A DNA stretch of 20,351 nt. Source: a virus. Position numbers and translations under genes: made by a program. Below, piece after piece: positions 12,518 to 18,695 of the stretch (position 1 is its first letter; each line of letters opens with the position of its first letter). The notes under the pieces were generated by a model. It saw only the letters and a list, made by a program, of their open reading frames with translations, had not been told where the DNA came from and did not search any database. The stretch covers positions 1 through 20,351 of IMG/VR virus record IMGVR_UViG_3300032309_000360; one strand, 5' to 3'.

Positions 12518-12596
12518 CACCCGGTGCATTTTTTTGTTTGCAAGTACCCTCAAACTATGCGACGGAAGGCTTGCAACACATTATGAGGCAAAACAA

Positions 12597-12812
12597 ATGC
12601 AAAACTACTTTGAAACGTTAAACGCCGCTCTTGATAGCGAAAGTTTGATCGATATTTGGCCTATCACTGCAAGCGTACCATATGGCGCGACTATCGGCTT
12701 TGCGATCGCCGGGCGCTGGATATCTATCTATCGCGACGGTGTCACCGGCTTGTACGAGCGCCCGGTGCACTATGCGACGCTAATGCCAGACACCGGCCTA
12801 ATCCACCTTTAA
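12597..12812 (+). CDS. First early gene, 71-aa protein of unknown function
   Basis: The start at 12597 (MQNYFETLNAALDSESLIDI) is chosen because GAGG lies eight bases upstream; the frame is open further upstream only through non-ATG codons in the repeat region. The protein continues WPITASVPYGATIGFAIAGR, then WISIYRDGVTGLYERPVHYA. It looks like a small alpha/beta protein: one helix, then three or four strands with R-Y-E-R-x-V-H-Y-A-like end. Similar small proteins occur in early regions of phages, with no function known to me. It is first in the rightward operon. Confidence 0.65.
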   Translation: MQNYFETLNAALDSESLIDIWPITASVPYGATIGFAIAGRWISIYRDGVTGLYERPVHYATLMPDTGLIHL

Positions 12813-12843
12813 CAACCACCACCGTAAAATAAGGTACAATAAA

Positions 12844-13548
12844 ATGACACTTCACCAGATACAATTTACCCGCACAAGCCGCAATTCAAAAACTGGCCCC
12901 ATGCCAGTCACTACAACGTCAGAGGAGAGTTGCCCGCAAGCTTGCCCGCTTAAGTACAACGGGTGCTTTGCCGATAGCGGACCGCTTGCGTTATTGTGGC
13001 GCAAGGTAACCGAGCGCAAGGCTGGCATTGCTTGGGATAGCGCAATGGCAGAGATTACCAAGTTACCTAAAGGTACGTTGTGGCGCCACAATCAAGCCGG
13101 CGACTTGCCCGGTGTAGGTGACGCGATCGACGCAAACGCGTTGCATCAATTGATAAACGCTAACAGAGGCAAGCGCGGCTTTACCTATACGCACAAGCCG
13201 GTGTCGGTTAACGCGGATCCACAACATGAAGCAAACGCGCATAGCGTCGCCTATGCCAATGCTAAAGGCTTTGCTGTTAACTTATCGGCCGATAACTTAG
13301 CAGAGGCCGATGCATTAGCAGACTTAGAAATAGGGCCAGTTGTTGTTGTGTTGCCTAGCGATCAATTGACGGCAACAGAAACGCCTAGCGGGCGCAAGGT
13401 AGCAATCTGCCCGGCGGTACTGTCCGACAACGTCAATTGCACAACTTGCGGCTTGTGCGCCAAAATTGATAGGCTTTCGATTATTGGTTTTCCCGCTCAT
13501 GGGACAAGCAAGCGCAAGGCAAGCGCCGTAGCAATGGGAGCGAATTGA
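12844..13548 (+). CDS. Cysteine-rich conserved phage protein of unknown function, 234 aa
   Basis: The protein starts MTLHQIQFTRTSRNSKTGPM. Cys at 30, 34 and 41 form C-x3-C-x6-C (SCPQACPLKYNGCFA); Cys at 189, 199, 202 and 205 form a second group with C-x2-C-x2-C (NCTTCGLC). Between them are LWRHNQAGDLPG (80-90), GFTYTHKP (112-119), FAVNLSADNLAEAD (143-156) and GPVVVVLPSD (164-173); after them IIGFPAHGTSKRKASA. I recall this layout from uncharacterised phage proteins (a DUF, perhaps DUF7227; mycobacteriophage gp88-like proteins share the CP-x-x-CP...GC(Y/F)A start). Seven ordered Cys suggest zinc or Fe-S binding, and the alternating strands and helices suggest a barrel-like enzyme. Both are inference. 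It is the largest gene of the early block. Confidence 0.8.
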   Translation: MTLHQIQFTRTSRNSKTGPMPVTTTSEESCPQACPLKYNGCFADSGPLALLWRKVTERKAGIAWDSAMAEITKLPKGTLWRHNQAGDLPGVGDAIDANALHQLINANRGKRGFTYTHKPVSVNADPQHEANAHSVAYANAKGFAVNLSADNLAEADALADLEIGPVVVVLPSDQLTATETPSGRKVAICPAVLSDNVNCTTCGLCAKIDRLSIIGFPAHGTSKRKASAVAMGAN

Positions 13549-13549
13549 T

Positions 13550-13714
13550 ATGGAAAAGAATTGGAAAGCTTGGGCGATCTTAACCGACGGGCAACAGATC
13601 GCTTGGCCTAATTTAAGGCAAGGCCAAGCCAAATGGCGCTTTGATTTTCTCAAACGCGGTATGTTGTACCGCGGCGTCGCGATTAAAAAATGCGGCTATC
13701 TGCAGAACGATTAG
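13550..13714 (+). CDS. Small basic aromatic-rich protein, 54 aa
   Basis: The protein starts MEKNWKAWAILTDGQQIAWP, continues NLRQGQAKWRFDFLKRGMLY and ends RGVAIKKCGYLQND, stop TAG. GGGAG nine bases upstream supports the ATG, two bases after the preceding stop. It is basic and has four Trp, no membrane segment. The look is a small single-domain binding protein, family unknown. Its stop codon lies in the arm of a large hairpin (13711-13765). Confidence 0.65.
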   Translation: MEKNWKAWAILTDGQQIAWPNLRQGQAKWRFDFLKRGMLYRGVAIKKCGYLQND

Positions 13715-13765
13715 CGCCATATTAGCCGCGCGATCGTTAACCGCGCGCGGCGTTTATGGCGCTAA
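13711..13765 (+). other. Large RNA hairpin at the end of the 54-aa gene
   Basis: TTAGCGCCAT (13711-13720) pairs perfectly with ATGGCGCTAA (13756-13765); inside, after a 4-base internal loop, GCCGCGCG (13725-13732) pairs with CGCGCGGC (13744-13751). The terminal loop is 11 bases. The hairpin includes the stop codon and lacks a T-run, so it is more likely an RNA-stabilising or attenuating structure than a terminator. Confidence 0.7.
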
Positions 13766-13798
13766 TGCCAGCAACAGTACAGTAAAGGACAGTATATT

Positions 13799-14038
13799 AT
13801 GAACCGTACACTAGACGTTATTGCCCGCGATATTAGCCGCGATTGGACCAAGCCTTACTTCGGCGCGGTTCCCTATCTTGATGCAATGCATAGCCTGCAG
13901 ACGATCCGGGATAAGTACTATTTTGATAATGCCGAATCCGTCGTGCGCTATTTCCTAGCCAACGCTACGTCGTGGAAGGGTGAAACCGCGCGCGCGATCA
14001 AAGCCGAATTAAAAACGCTATTGAAGGGTGCCCGGTAA
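13799..14038 (+). CDS. Conserved small phage protein, 79 aa, unknown function
   Basis: The protein starts MNRTLDVIARDISRDWTKPY and continues FGAVPYLDAMHSLQTIRDKY, then VVRYFLANATSWKGETARAI. It is helical with a conserved-looking F-G-A-V-P-Y-L-D-A-M and a C-terminal R-x-x-K-A-E-L-K helix. I recall proteins with this pattern in many phages and prophages, all without function. AAAGGA upstream supports the start, and a hairpin lies between it and the previous gene. Confidence 0.75.
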   Translation: MNRTLDVIARDISRDWTKPYFGAVPYLDAMHSLQTIRDKYYFDNAESVVRYFLANATSWKGETARAIKAELKTLLKGAR

Positions 14039-14039
14039 C

Positions 14040-14138
14040 ATGATCGCCTATTTAGCCCATATAGCCGTGATATCGTTCTTTTGGGGTGTTGGCGCCCTAT
14101 CAATTTGGGCGATCATTAAAACGATAAAGGAAGCTTAA
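14040..14138 (+). CDS. Tiny membrane peptide, 32 aa
   Basis: The peptide starts MIAYLAHIAVISFFWGVGAL and ends SIWAIIKTIKEA. Residues 4-26 are one hydrophobic helix; the C-terminus carries two Lys, fitting a membrane anchor with the C-terminus in the cytoplasm. The start lies one base after the previous stop (TAACATG). Only a distant AGGG precedes it, so expression probably depends on coupling. Too short for family assignment. Confidence 0.5.
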   Translation: MIAYLAHIAVISFFWGVGALSIWAIIKTIKEA

Positions 14139-14141
14139 CCA

Positions 14142-14384
14142 ATGACAAACGATCGAAACTATTTACGCATGGTATCGGATAGCGGATTGATCGACGCCGC
14201 GCGCGCCGGTGACAACGATCTGGCCCTAGTACTAGCCGAGCGCCTAAGCGCCCTATTGGACGTTGAAGCGCAATTGGAAATGGTAACTAATGAACGGGAC
14301 GAAATAGACGCCCGGTGCGATATCTGGAAGCAGCAGGCGATTGAAGCAATGGACGAATTAGACGCCCTGCGCGGCGTCAAATGA
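14142..14384 (+). CDS. Small coiled-coil protein, 80 aa
   Basis: The protein starts MTNDRNYLRMVSDSGLIDAA and continues RAGDNDLALVLAERLSALLD; residues about 40-76 form a heptad-like helix (VEAQLEMVTNERDEIDARCD then WKQQAIEAMDELDAL). It is acidic with one Cys. AAAGGA is about ten bases upstream of the ATG. It shares ATGA with the 19-codon membrane peptide that follows. Function unknown. Confidence 0.7.
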   Translation: MTNDRNYLRMVSDSGLIDAARAGDNDLALVLAERLSALLDVEAQLEMVTNERDEIDARCDIWKQQAIEAMDELDALRGVK

Positions 14385-14440
14385 TCGCGGTTCTTTGTGG
14401 AGCCGCCCTATTCCTATTAACACTAATATTGGACGATTGA
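14381..14440 (+). CDS. Possible 19-aa hydrophobic peptide
   Basis: The peptide reads MIAVLCGAALFLLTLILDD. It is one hydrophobic stretch, and its ATG overlaps the previous stop as ATGA, the usual layout of coupled genes in this block. It begins MIA like the 32-aa peptide. It ends two bases before the methyltransferase-like gene and spans the only gap between two genes. It may be a real membrane micropeptide or a ribosome bridge. Confidence 0.35.
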   Translation: MIAVLCGAALFLLTLILDD

Positions 14441-14442
14441 TT

Positions 14443-15048
14443 ATGCGGGTATTAATCGCTTGTGAATATAGCGCGACTGTTCGTGATGCATTTCGCGCCA
14501 AAGGCCATGACGCATGGTCATGCGATCTATTGCCGACAGATGGCGATCCGCAATGGCATATCCAAGGCGACGCCTTAGTTATGGCCCGCGGACATAAATG
14601 GGATTTGTTAATCGCTCACCCGCCATGCACCTATCTAACTAATAGTGGCGTTACCTGGCTACATAAAGACCCGACACGGTGGGCAAAGTTAGACGATGGC
14701 GCGGCGTTCTTTAAGGCACTGTTAGACGCGCCTGTTGAACGCATCGCTATCGAAAATCCGATTATGCATAAATACGCCAAGGAACGAATCGGCGGCATCA
14801 AACAGACGCAAACAATCCAGCCTTACCAATTTGGTCATCTGGAACAGAAAGCGACTTGCCTTTGGCTTAAAGGCTTACCACCCTTACAGCCAACGTCCGA
14901 CTTAAAAGCGCAGACAAAGGTATTGCCAGACAATCAACGCCAACGTCTGCACTATCTGCCACCGTCTGCTGATCGGTGGAAATTACGCAGCACAACTTAC
15001 AAAGGCATTGCTGAGGCAATGGCTAATCAATGGGGGAATTTAATATGA
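14443..15048 (+). CDS. C5-cytosine methyltransferase-like protein, 201 aa
   Basis: The protein starts MRVLIACEYSATVRDAFRAK, a short motif I for cofactor binding (strand, C-E-x-S, then helix), followed by WSCDLLPT with the acidic end of strand 2. LLIAHPPCTYL (residues 55-65) matches motif IV of C5-cytosine methyltransferases with a P-P-C, Cys 62 being the candidate nucleophile. IAIENPIM (101-108) matches motif VI (E-N-V in classical enzymes). No long C-terminal target-recognition domain is present; usual enzymes are over 300 aa. Phages carry many such short proteins; activity is not proven. The start has a GGA nine bases upstream and matches the conserved first strand; an upstream extension is unsupported. 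No partner endonuclease is seen. Confidence 0.7.
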   Translation: MRVLIACEYSATVRDAFRAKGHDAWSCDLLPTDGDPQWHIQGDALVMARGHKWDLLIAHPPCTYLTNSGVTWLHKDPTRWAKLDDGAAFFKALLDAPVERIAIENPIMHKYAKERIGGIKQTQTIQPYQFGHLEQKATCLWLKGLPPLQPTSDLKAQTKVLPDNQRQRLHYLPPSADRWKLRSTTYKGIAEAMANQWGNLI

Positions 15049-15245
15049 CACAATATGAAATAGCAATCGCGGGACTGTTAGCCGCGCAAGCCTTTACGAT
15101 TGCCCTGCTATGGCTCACAAAAAAGGATTGCGACGCATGGCGCAAGGCATGGCTGCGCGACGCTACCGAATTGCTGCAATGGAAACGCTATGGTTTAATG
15201 CGCGATCCTGCGACGGGACGCTATAAGCGCAAGGGTGATATCTAA
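15045..15245 (+). CDS. Small single-span membrane protein, 66 aa
   Basis: The start at 15045 (MTQYEIAIAGLLAAQAFTIA) is supported by GGGGGAA and an ATGA overlap with the methyltransferase-like gene. Residues 5-25 form one hydrophobic helix; the rest is basic and aromatic (KKDCDAWRKAWLRDATELLQ, then WKRYGLMRDPATGRYKRKGD), likely cytoplasmic. Similar small membrane proteins occur in early and lysis regions of phages; this one is not recognised as a holin (one span only, and no endolysin next to it). Confidence 0.65.
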   Translation: MTQYEIAIAGLLAAQAFTIALLWLTKKDCDAWRKAWLRDATELLQWKRYGLMRDPATGRYKRKGDI

Positions 15246-15577
15246 TGGATAGGAACCTGCGCGCTAAGATACGCCACTTAGCCGGATATATCACCGACAA
15301 AACAGCGGTTATGCAATACATCAACCGCGAACGTAACCTAAACCTGACGCTGCGCGACATAGAAGACGCCTGCATGGGGATTAGGGACTATCGCCCCAAC
15401 CTAACGCCTATGGCGCCGTCGCCGCTGATAACGACGCACCAGAAGCCGGGATATGACGCCCTAGCCCTTGCGTTGTTCAAATATCATGCAGCGCGGGCCA
15501 CAGGCGCCGATAAGGAATATTGGCTTAGTCGGACGTTTGACCGCAAGCCCAAGCCTACCACCACAATAGAACTGTGA
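15245..15577 (+). CDS. Protein of unknown function, 110 aa
   Basis: The protein starts MDRNLRAKIRHLAGYITDKT with a start overlapping the previous stop (TAATG). AVMQYINRERNLNLTLRDIE then DACMGIRDYRPN resembles a helix-turn-helix with recognition helix, which might bind DNA. A Pro-rich linker is followed by DALALALFKYHAARATGADK and a basic end (RKPKPTTTIEL). The helix-turn-helix reading is only by eye. No family recognised. Confidence 0.55.
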   Translation: MDRNLRAKIRHLAGYITDKTAVMQYINRERNLNLTLRDIEDACMGIRDYRPNLTPMAPSPLITTHQKPGYDALALALFKYHAARATGADKEYWLSRTFDRKPKPTTTIEL

Positions 15578-15587
15578 GATTATAACC

Positions 15588-15833
15588 ATGTTTGAAATCA
15601 AAGTTATAGACCCGTCTGTCGATGATGATGAAAAGGACATCGACCCCGAACTTGACCTGTTGCGTGTGGCTGCAAGGGCCATACAAAAGCACGAACGCTT
15701 GAAGGCTGAATTGCAGGCCCATGAGCGCCATTTGTCGCTAGTCTGCCAGACCTACGGCAAGCACTATCGCGTATGGGGCTTTAGGCCTGAGCATCTGCGC
15801 CAAGCCTGCATCGCACGGGGGCTGCTGAAATGA
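15588..15833 (+). CDS. Acidic-to-helical small protein, 81 aa
   Basis: The protein starts MFEIKVIDPSVDDDEKDIDP, an acidic N-terminus, then a helix (LLRVAARAIQKHERLKAELQ) and a C-terminal region VCQTYGKHYRVWGFRPEHLR. It has two Cys. The gene shares ATGA with the next gene, so it belongs to the same translation unit. Family unknown. Confidence 0.6.
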   Translation: MFEIKVIDPSVDDDEKDIDPELDLLRVAARAIQKHERLKAELQAHERHLSLVCQTYGKHYRVWGFRPEHLRQACIARGLLK

Positions 15834-16015
15834 GCCGCCCAATGATTTACCCAATGGGGACGCTAGAGGTTGGCGAAGTGGCCACCATGCCAGCCGCCAA
15901 GCGCGGCGATGCCAAGCGCACCAGCCGCAACGTCTCACAATATGGCATCCGCAACGGGAAGGCATTCAAGTGCCGCACTGTTGAGGGCGTCACGTTCATC
16001 ACAAGGTTAAGATAG
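15830..16015 (+). CDS. Small basic protein A of a paralogous pair, 61 aa
   Basis: The protein starts MSRPMIYPMGTLEVGEVATM, with basic AAKRGDAKRTSRNVSQYGIR and a closing KCRTVEGVTFITRLR. It and the next gene product both contain VGEV, then exactly 39 residues, then ITRLR; the middle has an R-rich helix and a terminal beta-hairpin. The shape is like a small winged DNA-binding domain known as conserved phage DUFs that end in K-x-R-x-V-x-G-x-x-x-x-R. The start is inside ATGA. The stop TAG overlaps the GTG of the next gene. Confidence 0.65.
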   Translation: MSRPMIYPMGTLEVGEVATMPAAKRGDAKRTSRNVSQYGIRNGKAFKCRTVEGVTFITRLR

Positions 16016-16215
16016 TGACATTCGGTTCTGACACACGCAAATCTAAGCACGGCATCAACGCAATGGCTGTTGGCGAGGTTCGCGTATTCGACACGCCGAC
16101 TGAACGGGACAAAGACATCCTGCGCCGTGCAGCACACAACCAAAACGAGCGGACAGAGCGCCGCTACATGACGCGATCCAAAGGCGACAAGCTGACAATT
16201 ACCCGCCTGCGATAG
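16015..16215 (+). CDS. Small basic protein B of the paralogous pair, 66 aa
   Basis: The start is GTG overlapping the TAG of the previous gene (TAGTG). The protein starts MTFGSDTRKSKHGINAMAVG and ends with RRYMTRSKGDKLTITRLR. VGEV and ITRLR are 39 residues apart, as in its neighbour, with the R-rich helix in the same place (ILRRAAHNQNERTERRY). It is most simply a tandem duplicate that has diverged. It is the last gene of the rightward block; the terminator hairpin starts nine bases after its stop. Confidence 0.65.
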   Translation: MTFGSDTRKSKHGINAMAVGEVRVFDTPTERDKDILRRAAHNQNERTERRYMTRSKGDKLTITRLR

Positions 16216-16339
16216 CAGATACTAAAAAGCCCCCTGCGGAGTGAGGACGCAGGGGGCTTAAAAGGGTCAGCAAAGCGACGCCAAGGGGTCAGCGGAGCAA
16301 CACCGACCGTATTGGTATATCATCGGTCAACATGGGATG
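16216..16339. other. Convergent intergenic gap with imperfect 22-bp repeat
   Basis: Beyond the terminator, GGGTCAGC occurs at 16264-16271 and 16286-16293 in an imperfect tandem repeat with 22-bp period. GACCG and CGGTC flank a short A/T-rich stretch near 16308-16328. No gene or promoter is seen. Confidence 0.6.
16224..16259 (-). terminator. Rho-independent terminator between convergent operons
   Basis: A perfect 12-bp G+C-rich stem (16227-16238 with 16248-16259; core GCCCCCTGCG) has a 9-base loop. Read leftward it ends in five T, a classical terminator for the replication pair. Read rightward only two T follow, so it would stop early-gene transcripts less well. It sits between the stops of the two operons. 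Confidence 0.9.
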
Positions 16340-18685
16340 TCAATTCTTGCCTAAGTTTGACATTGTGTTTGGCTTAGGCAGTTCGTCCGCCATGCGGCGC
16401 AACTCAGACTTGCTGTGCATCTTAACAATATCAGGCGCGACAAAGATGTGCTTTTTGGTTGGTAGTTCAACTGAACCTACCCGCCCCATGTCAACCCAAC
16501 CAGCTTCCTTCAACGCATGAAGCAGCGCCGCCTGCGGTATCTTCACGCCAGCAGGGACGTTGATCGCCAGCGCATCGCAGATACGATGGAACGGCCCACC
16601 AATGACACCATCGGCAAACACGCCCGACTTCGCACGCATCAGGTCTACCAGATAGCTTTCTGCTACGCTCATGCCATGCTCGACCATGTTTAGCTTCCAT
16701 TCGGTCACTGGTGGTGCAGCAGCAGGGTTGAACGCCGAAACGTCACGCTGATGCAGCCAAGCGGCGCACTTCTCATAGCCGCCACTCTCATACCAGCCCC
16801 ACAGCGCCTTAGCTGCTGGCACTGACATACGCGGCGCACGCGTCCACACGCAGAACCAGCGGCGATCTTGCGTAGGTAGCGTGATAGGCAGCGGATCGTT
16901 AGTGTATGCAATCACCATCAGGCGGTTGACCAACTCATAGGGATGCATCCCCTTGCGGTTGACCGACAGCGTTTCAGGTGGCGCAGCGATGAGCGGCTTT
17001 AGTTTGTTAGCCATAGCGCGACGTTCGCGTGCCTCTGGCTCCTTTAGTTCGTTTAGGATGACAACTTCAGCTTCAAGCGCGTAACCCCACTGGCTGTCCA
17101 AGCCGCCGGCCTCAATGACTGACCGATTGCGCCAATGCTTACCGCCCAACGCCCACAGGAACGGCTGGAACATACTATCCTTACCCGCGCCTTCATCGCC
17201 GCCGATCAGGATGGCATGATTAATCTTGACGTTAGGGTTCTGTATCTTGAACGCCATAGCGTTAAGGATGTGGTCTAGTTCGGCATCGTCCGCGACCAGA
17301 TTGCGGCAATGCTCTAGCCAAGGCTCAACGTCATGGTCGGCGATTACATCGCTGCCCGACACGTCAGGGCGTGCGTTTGTCCAGCGGTTGCCGTAGACCA
17401 GCCCGTCACGCGTCACCAGCACGTCATCGCCAGCGGCGAACGTCACAGCCGACAGCGCAGGCGCACCGCGGTCTTGACGGCGCTCATCAAAATAGATGGA
17501 TGACTGCACGCGCTGCGTCTTCTTGTGGATGGAACGGCAGTCAACGTGACGGAACAACGCGTTAAAGACGTTGCGGGCTATCTCTTGACGTGTGACCATG
17601 TCAAAGTAGCAGTCATCGGACTGGATATAAGCGAAACGCTCGAACCATTCGTTTTGTTCCAGCCGTCCTGCTTCTTTCTTTTCGACCTCACGCACACGCG
17701 CTGCGGCCTCATCGGGGAACGCTTCGGTAGGCACTATCTTGTCCATCATCGACGCCATGCGTTCAGCGATTAGTTCGTCACGCAATCCGGGCGTCACCTT
17801 CGGGCCACCTTCATTGGCTACCCAATCAAGAAACGTGCGGCTGTCTAAGTCTTGGCAATGGCCGTGGTAGCAGCAGAACGAACGATCCAGCGGCTTGTAG
17901 CGCGCCTCAATCATGCCGTCGCTGTGTTCCGCATGGTTAGGACACACAATAGCGCACCAGCCGTCAGCGTTAGGCGCGCTAAGAACAAGGCTGTTTTCGT
18001 TAAGCCATGCAAGGACGTTGTCCTGTCCTGTGTCGCGCAGCAGCACCGCCTTATAGTCGGCTGTGTCGCCTTCTTCCGGCGTGACGCCTAGCGCATTGCA
18101 TATCTCATCCAGTGTGTATTCACGCTCTGGGTGAAACTCGACCAGCCGTGCAGGGAAGTTGCCGCGGCCACGCTTCATGTTGATGCTGCCGGGGATACGA
18201 CAGTTGCGGACAGCGTTAGTCGCGCCCGGATCGGTGTAGCCTGCGTCCGCGATGGCTTTGATGGCAGCGCAGAAGTCGCCCTTGCGTGGCTGTTCGCTGA
18301 ACGCGTAGCCCCACTGGAACGAACCTTCGCTGGTTTCCAACACCCATGTCGGCTCAAGCGGCGGTGTCTTAGACTTCGTGCCAACGTCATCCAGCATCAT
18401 GAACAAAACATATTCGACGTTGCTGCTCTTGGCTGCTGGCTTGCCGTCAACAAAGCGGTCAACGATGAACGCGCCTGTGTTGACATACCAAGACTCGCCT
18501 TCCTTTATGCGCGCCTTGTCAGGTATGAACGCAGGAAAGGTAGCCGATGGCACGCCGTCAGCATGGTAGATGATGTTACCATCAGGGTCATACTTAGGCT
18601 TCTGACGTAGCAATAGCGCCGTCTCGCCGTTCTCTGTGGCTAGACCAGTGACGTATTCGATAAACTTGATGCGATCCTCACTCAT
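16340..18685 (-). CDS. Primase-helicase (primase-polymerase-like N-terminus, zinc region, SF3-type helicase), 781 aa
   Basis: The start at 18683-18685 (MSEDRIKFIEYVTGLATENG) is supported by AAGGAG six bases upstream, which overlaps the polymerase stop; an ATG 21 bases earlier lies in the polymerase gene. Residues about 50-200 resemble phage/plasmid RepB-like primases (YVLFMMLDDVGT 92-103, SEGSFQWGYAF 119-129, RNCRIPGSINMKRG 160-173). Residues 248-277 hold a metal-binding-like CPNH ... CCYHGHC. The helicase has Walker A at 495-504 (GGDEGAGKDS) and Walker B at 541-547 (VVILNEL), then RRWFCVW of the DUF5906/P4-type helicase core. It unwinds and primes DNA for the polymerase encoded just before it. 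The first acidic position of the usual D-x-D is not evident (MMLDD), so primase activity is less sure than helicase. Confidence 0.85.
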   Translation of the reverse strand: MSEDRIKFIEYVTGLATENGETALLLRQKPKYDPDGNIIYHADGVPSATFPAFIPDKARIKEGESWYVNTGAFIVDRFVDGKPAAKSSNVEYVLFMMLDDVGTKSKTPPLEPTWVLETSEGSFQWGYAFSEQPRKGDFCAAIKAIADAGYTDPGATNAVRNCRIPGSINMKRGRGNFPARLVEFHPEREYTLDEICNALGVTPEEGDTADYKAVLLRDTGQDNVLAWLNENSLVLSAPNADGWCAIVCPNHAEHSDGMIEARYKPLDRSFCCYHGHCQDLDSRTFLDWVANEGGPKVTPGLRDELIAERMASMMDKIVPTEAFPDEAAARVREVEKKEAGRLEQNEWFERFAYIQSDDCYFDMVTRQEIARNVFNALFRHVDCRSIHKKTQRVQSSIYFDERRQDRGAPALSAVTFAAGDDVLVTRDGLVYGNRWTNARPDVSGSDVIADHDVEPWLEHCRNLVADDAELDHILNAMAFKIQNPNVKINHAILIGGDEGAGKDSMFQPFLWALGGKHWRNRSVIEAGGLDSQWGYALEAEVVILNELKEPEARERRAMANKLKPLIAAPPETLSVNRKGMHPYELVNRLMVIAYTNDPLPITLPTQDRRWFCVWTRAPRMSVPAAKALWGWYESGGYEKCAAWLHQRDVSAFNPAAAPPVTEWKLNMVEHGMSVAESYLVDLMRAKSGVFADGVIGGPFHRICDALAINVPAGVKIPQAALLHALKEAGWVDMGRVGSVELPTKKHIFVAPDIVKMHSKSELRRMADELPKPNTMSNLGKN

Positions 18686-18695
18686 CGCTTGCTCC

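Larger units (their letters stand above)
12291..12555. repeat. 11-bp inverted repeat GTTTGAGGGTA / TACCCTCAAAC
   Basis: GTTTGAGGGTA at 12291-12301 is the exact reverse complement of 12545-12555. The arms enclose the 9-bp repeats, AT-rich block and 14-bp inverted repeat. The right arm lies about 40 bases before the first early gene. Confidence 0.85.
11935..12596. other. Divergent intergenic control region, candidate origin/operator array
   Basis: This is about 660 bases without a credible gene between the leftward structural operon and the rightward early genes. It holds, left to right: a Gly-Cys-type CTGGCT/GCTTGCG-rich stretch (12025-12110), a repeated AAAAACACAT (12153-12162 and 12190-12199), GCTAGC twice, a 12-bp palindrome (12179-12190), a 23-bp tandem repeat, three 9-bp tandem repeats, an AT-rich block (about 12351-12415), and several inverted repeats that nest around the AT-rich block. 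Iteron-like repeats beside an AT-rich stretch are what origins and operator clusters look like. Which of these it is cannot be decided from sequence alone. Confidence 0.7.

Noticed and set aside
13852-14384. Antisense and alternative-frame ORFs in the early block, including a Ser/Arg-rich one
   Set aside because: They are shadows of the 79- and 80-aa genes, with no ribosome-binding site.
15045-15245. Holin call for the 66-aa membrane protein
   Set aside because: One span, long basic tail and no endolysin or spanin neighbour; too weak to name it.
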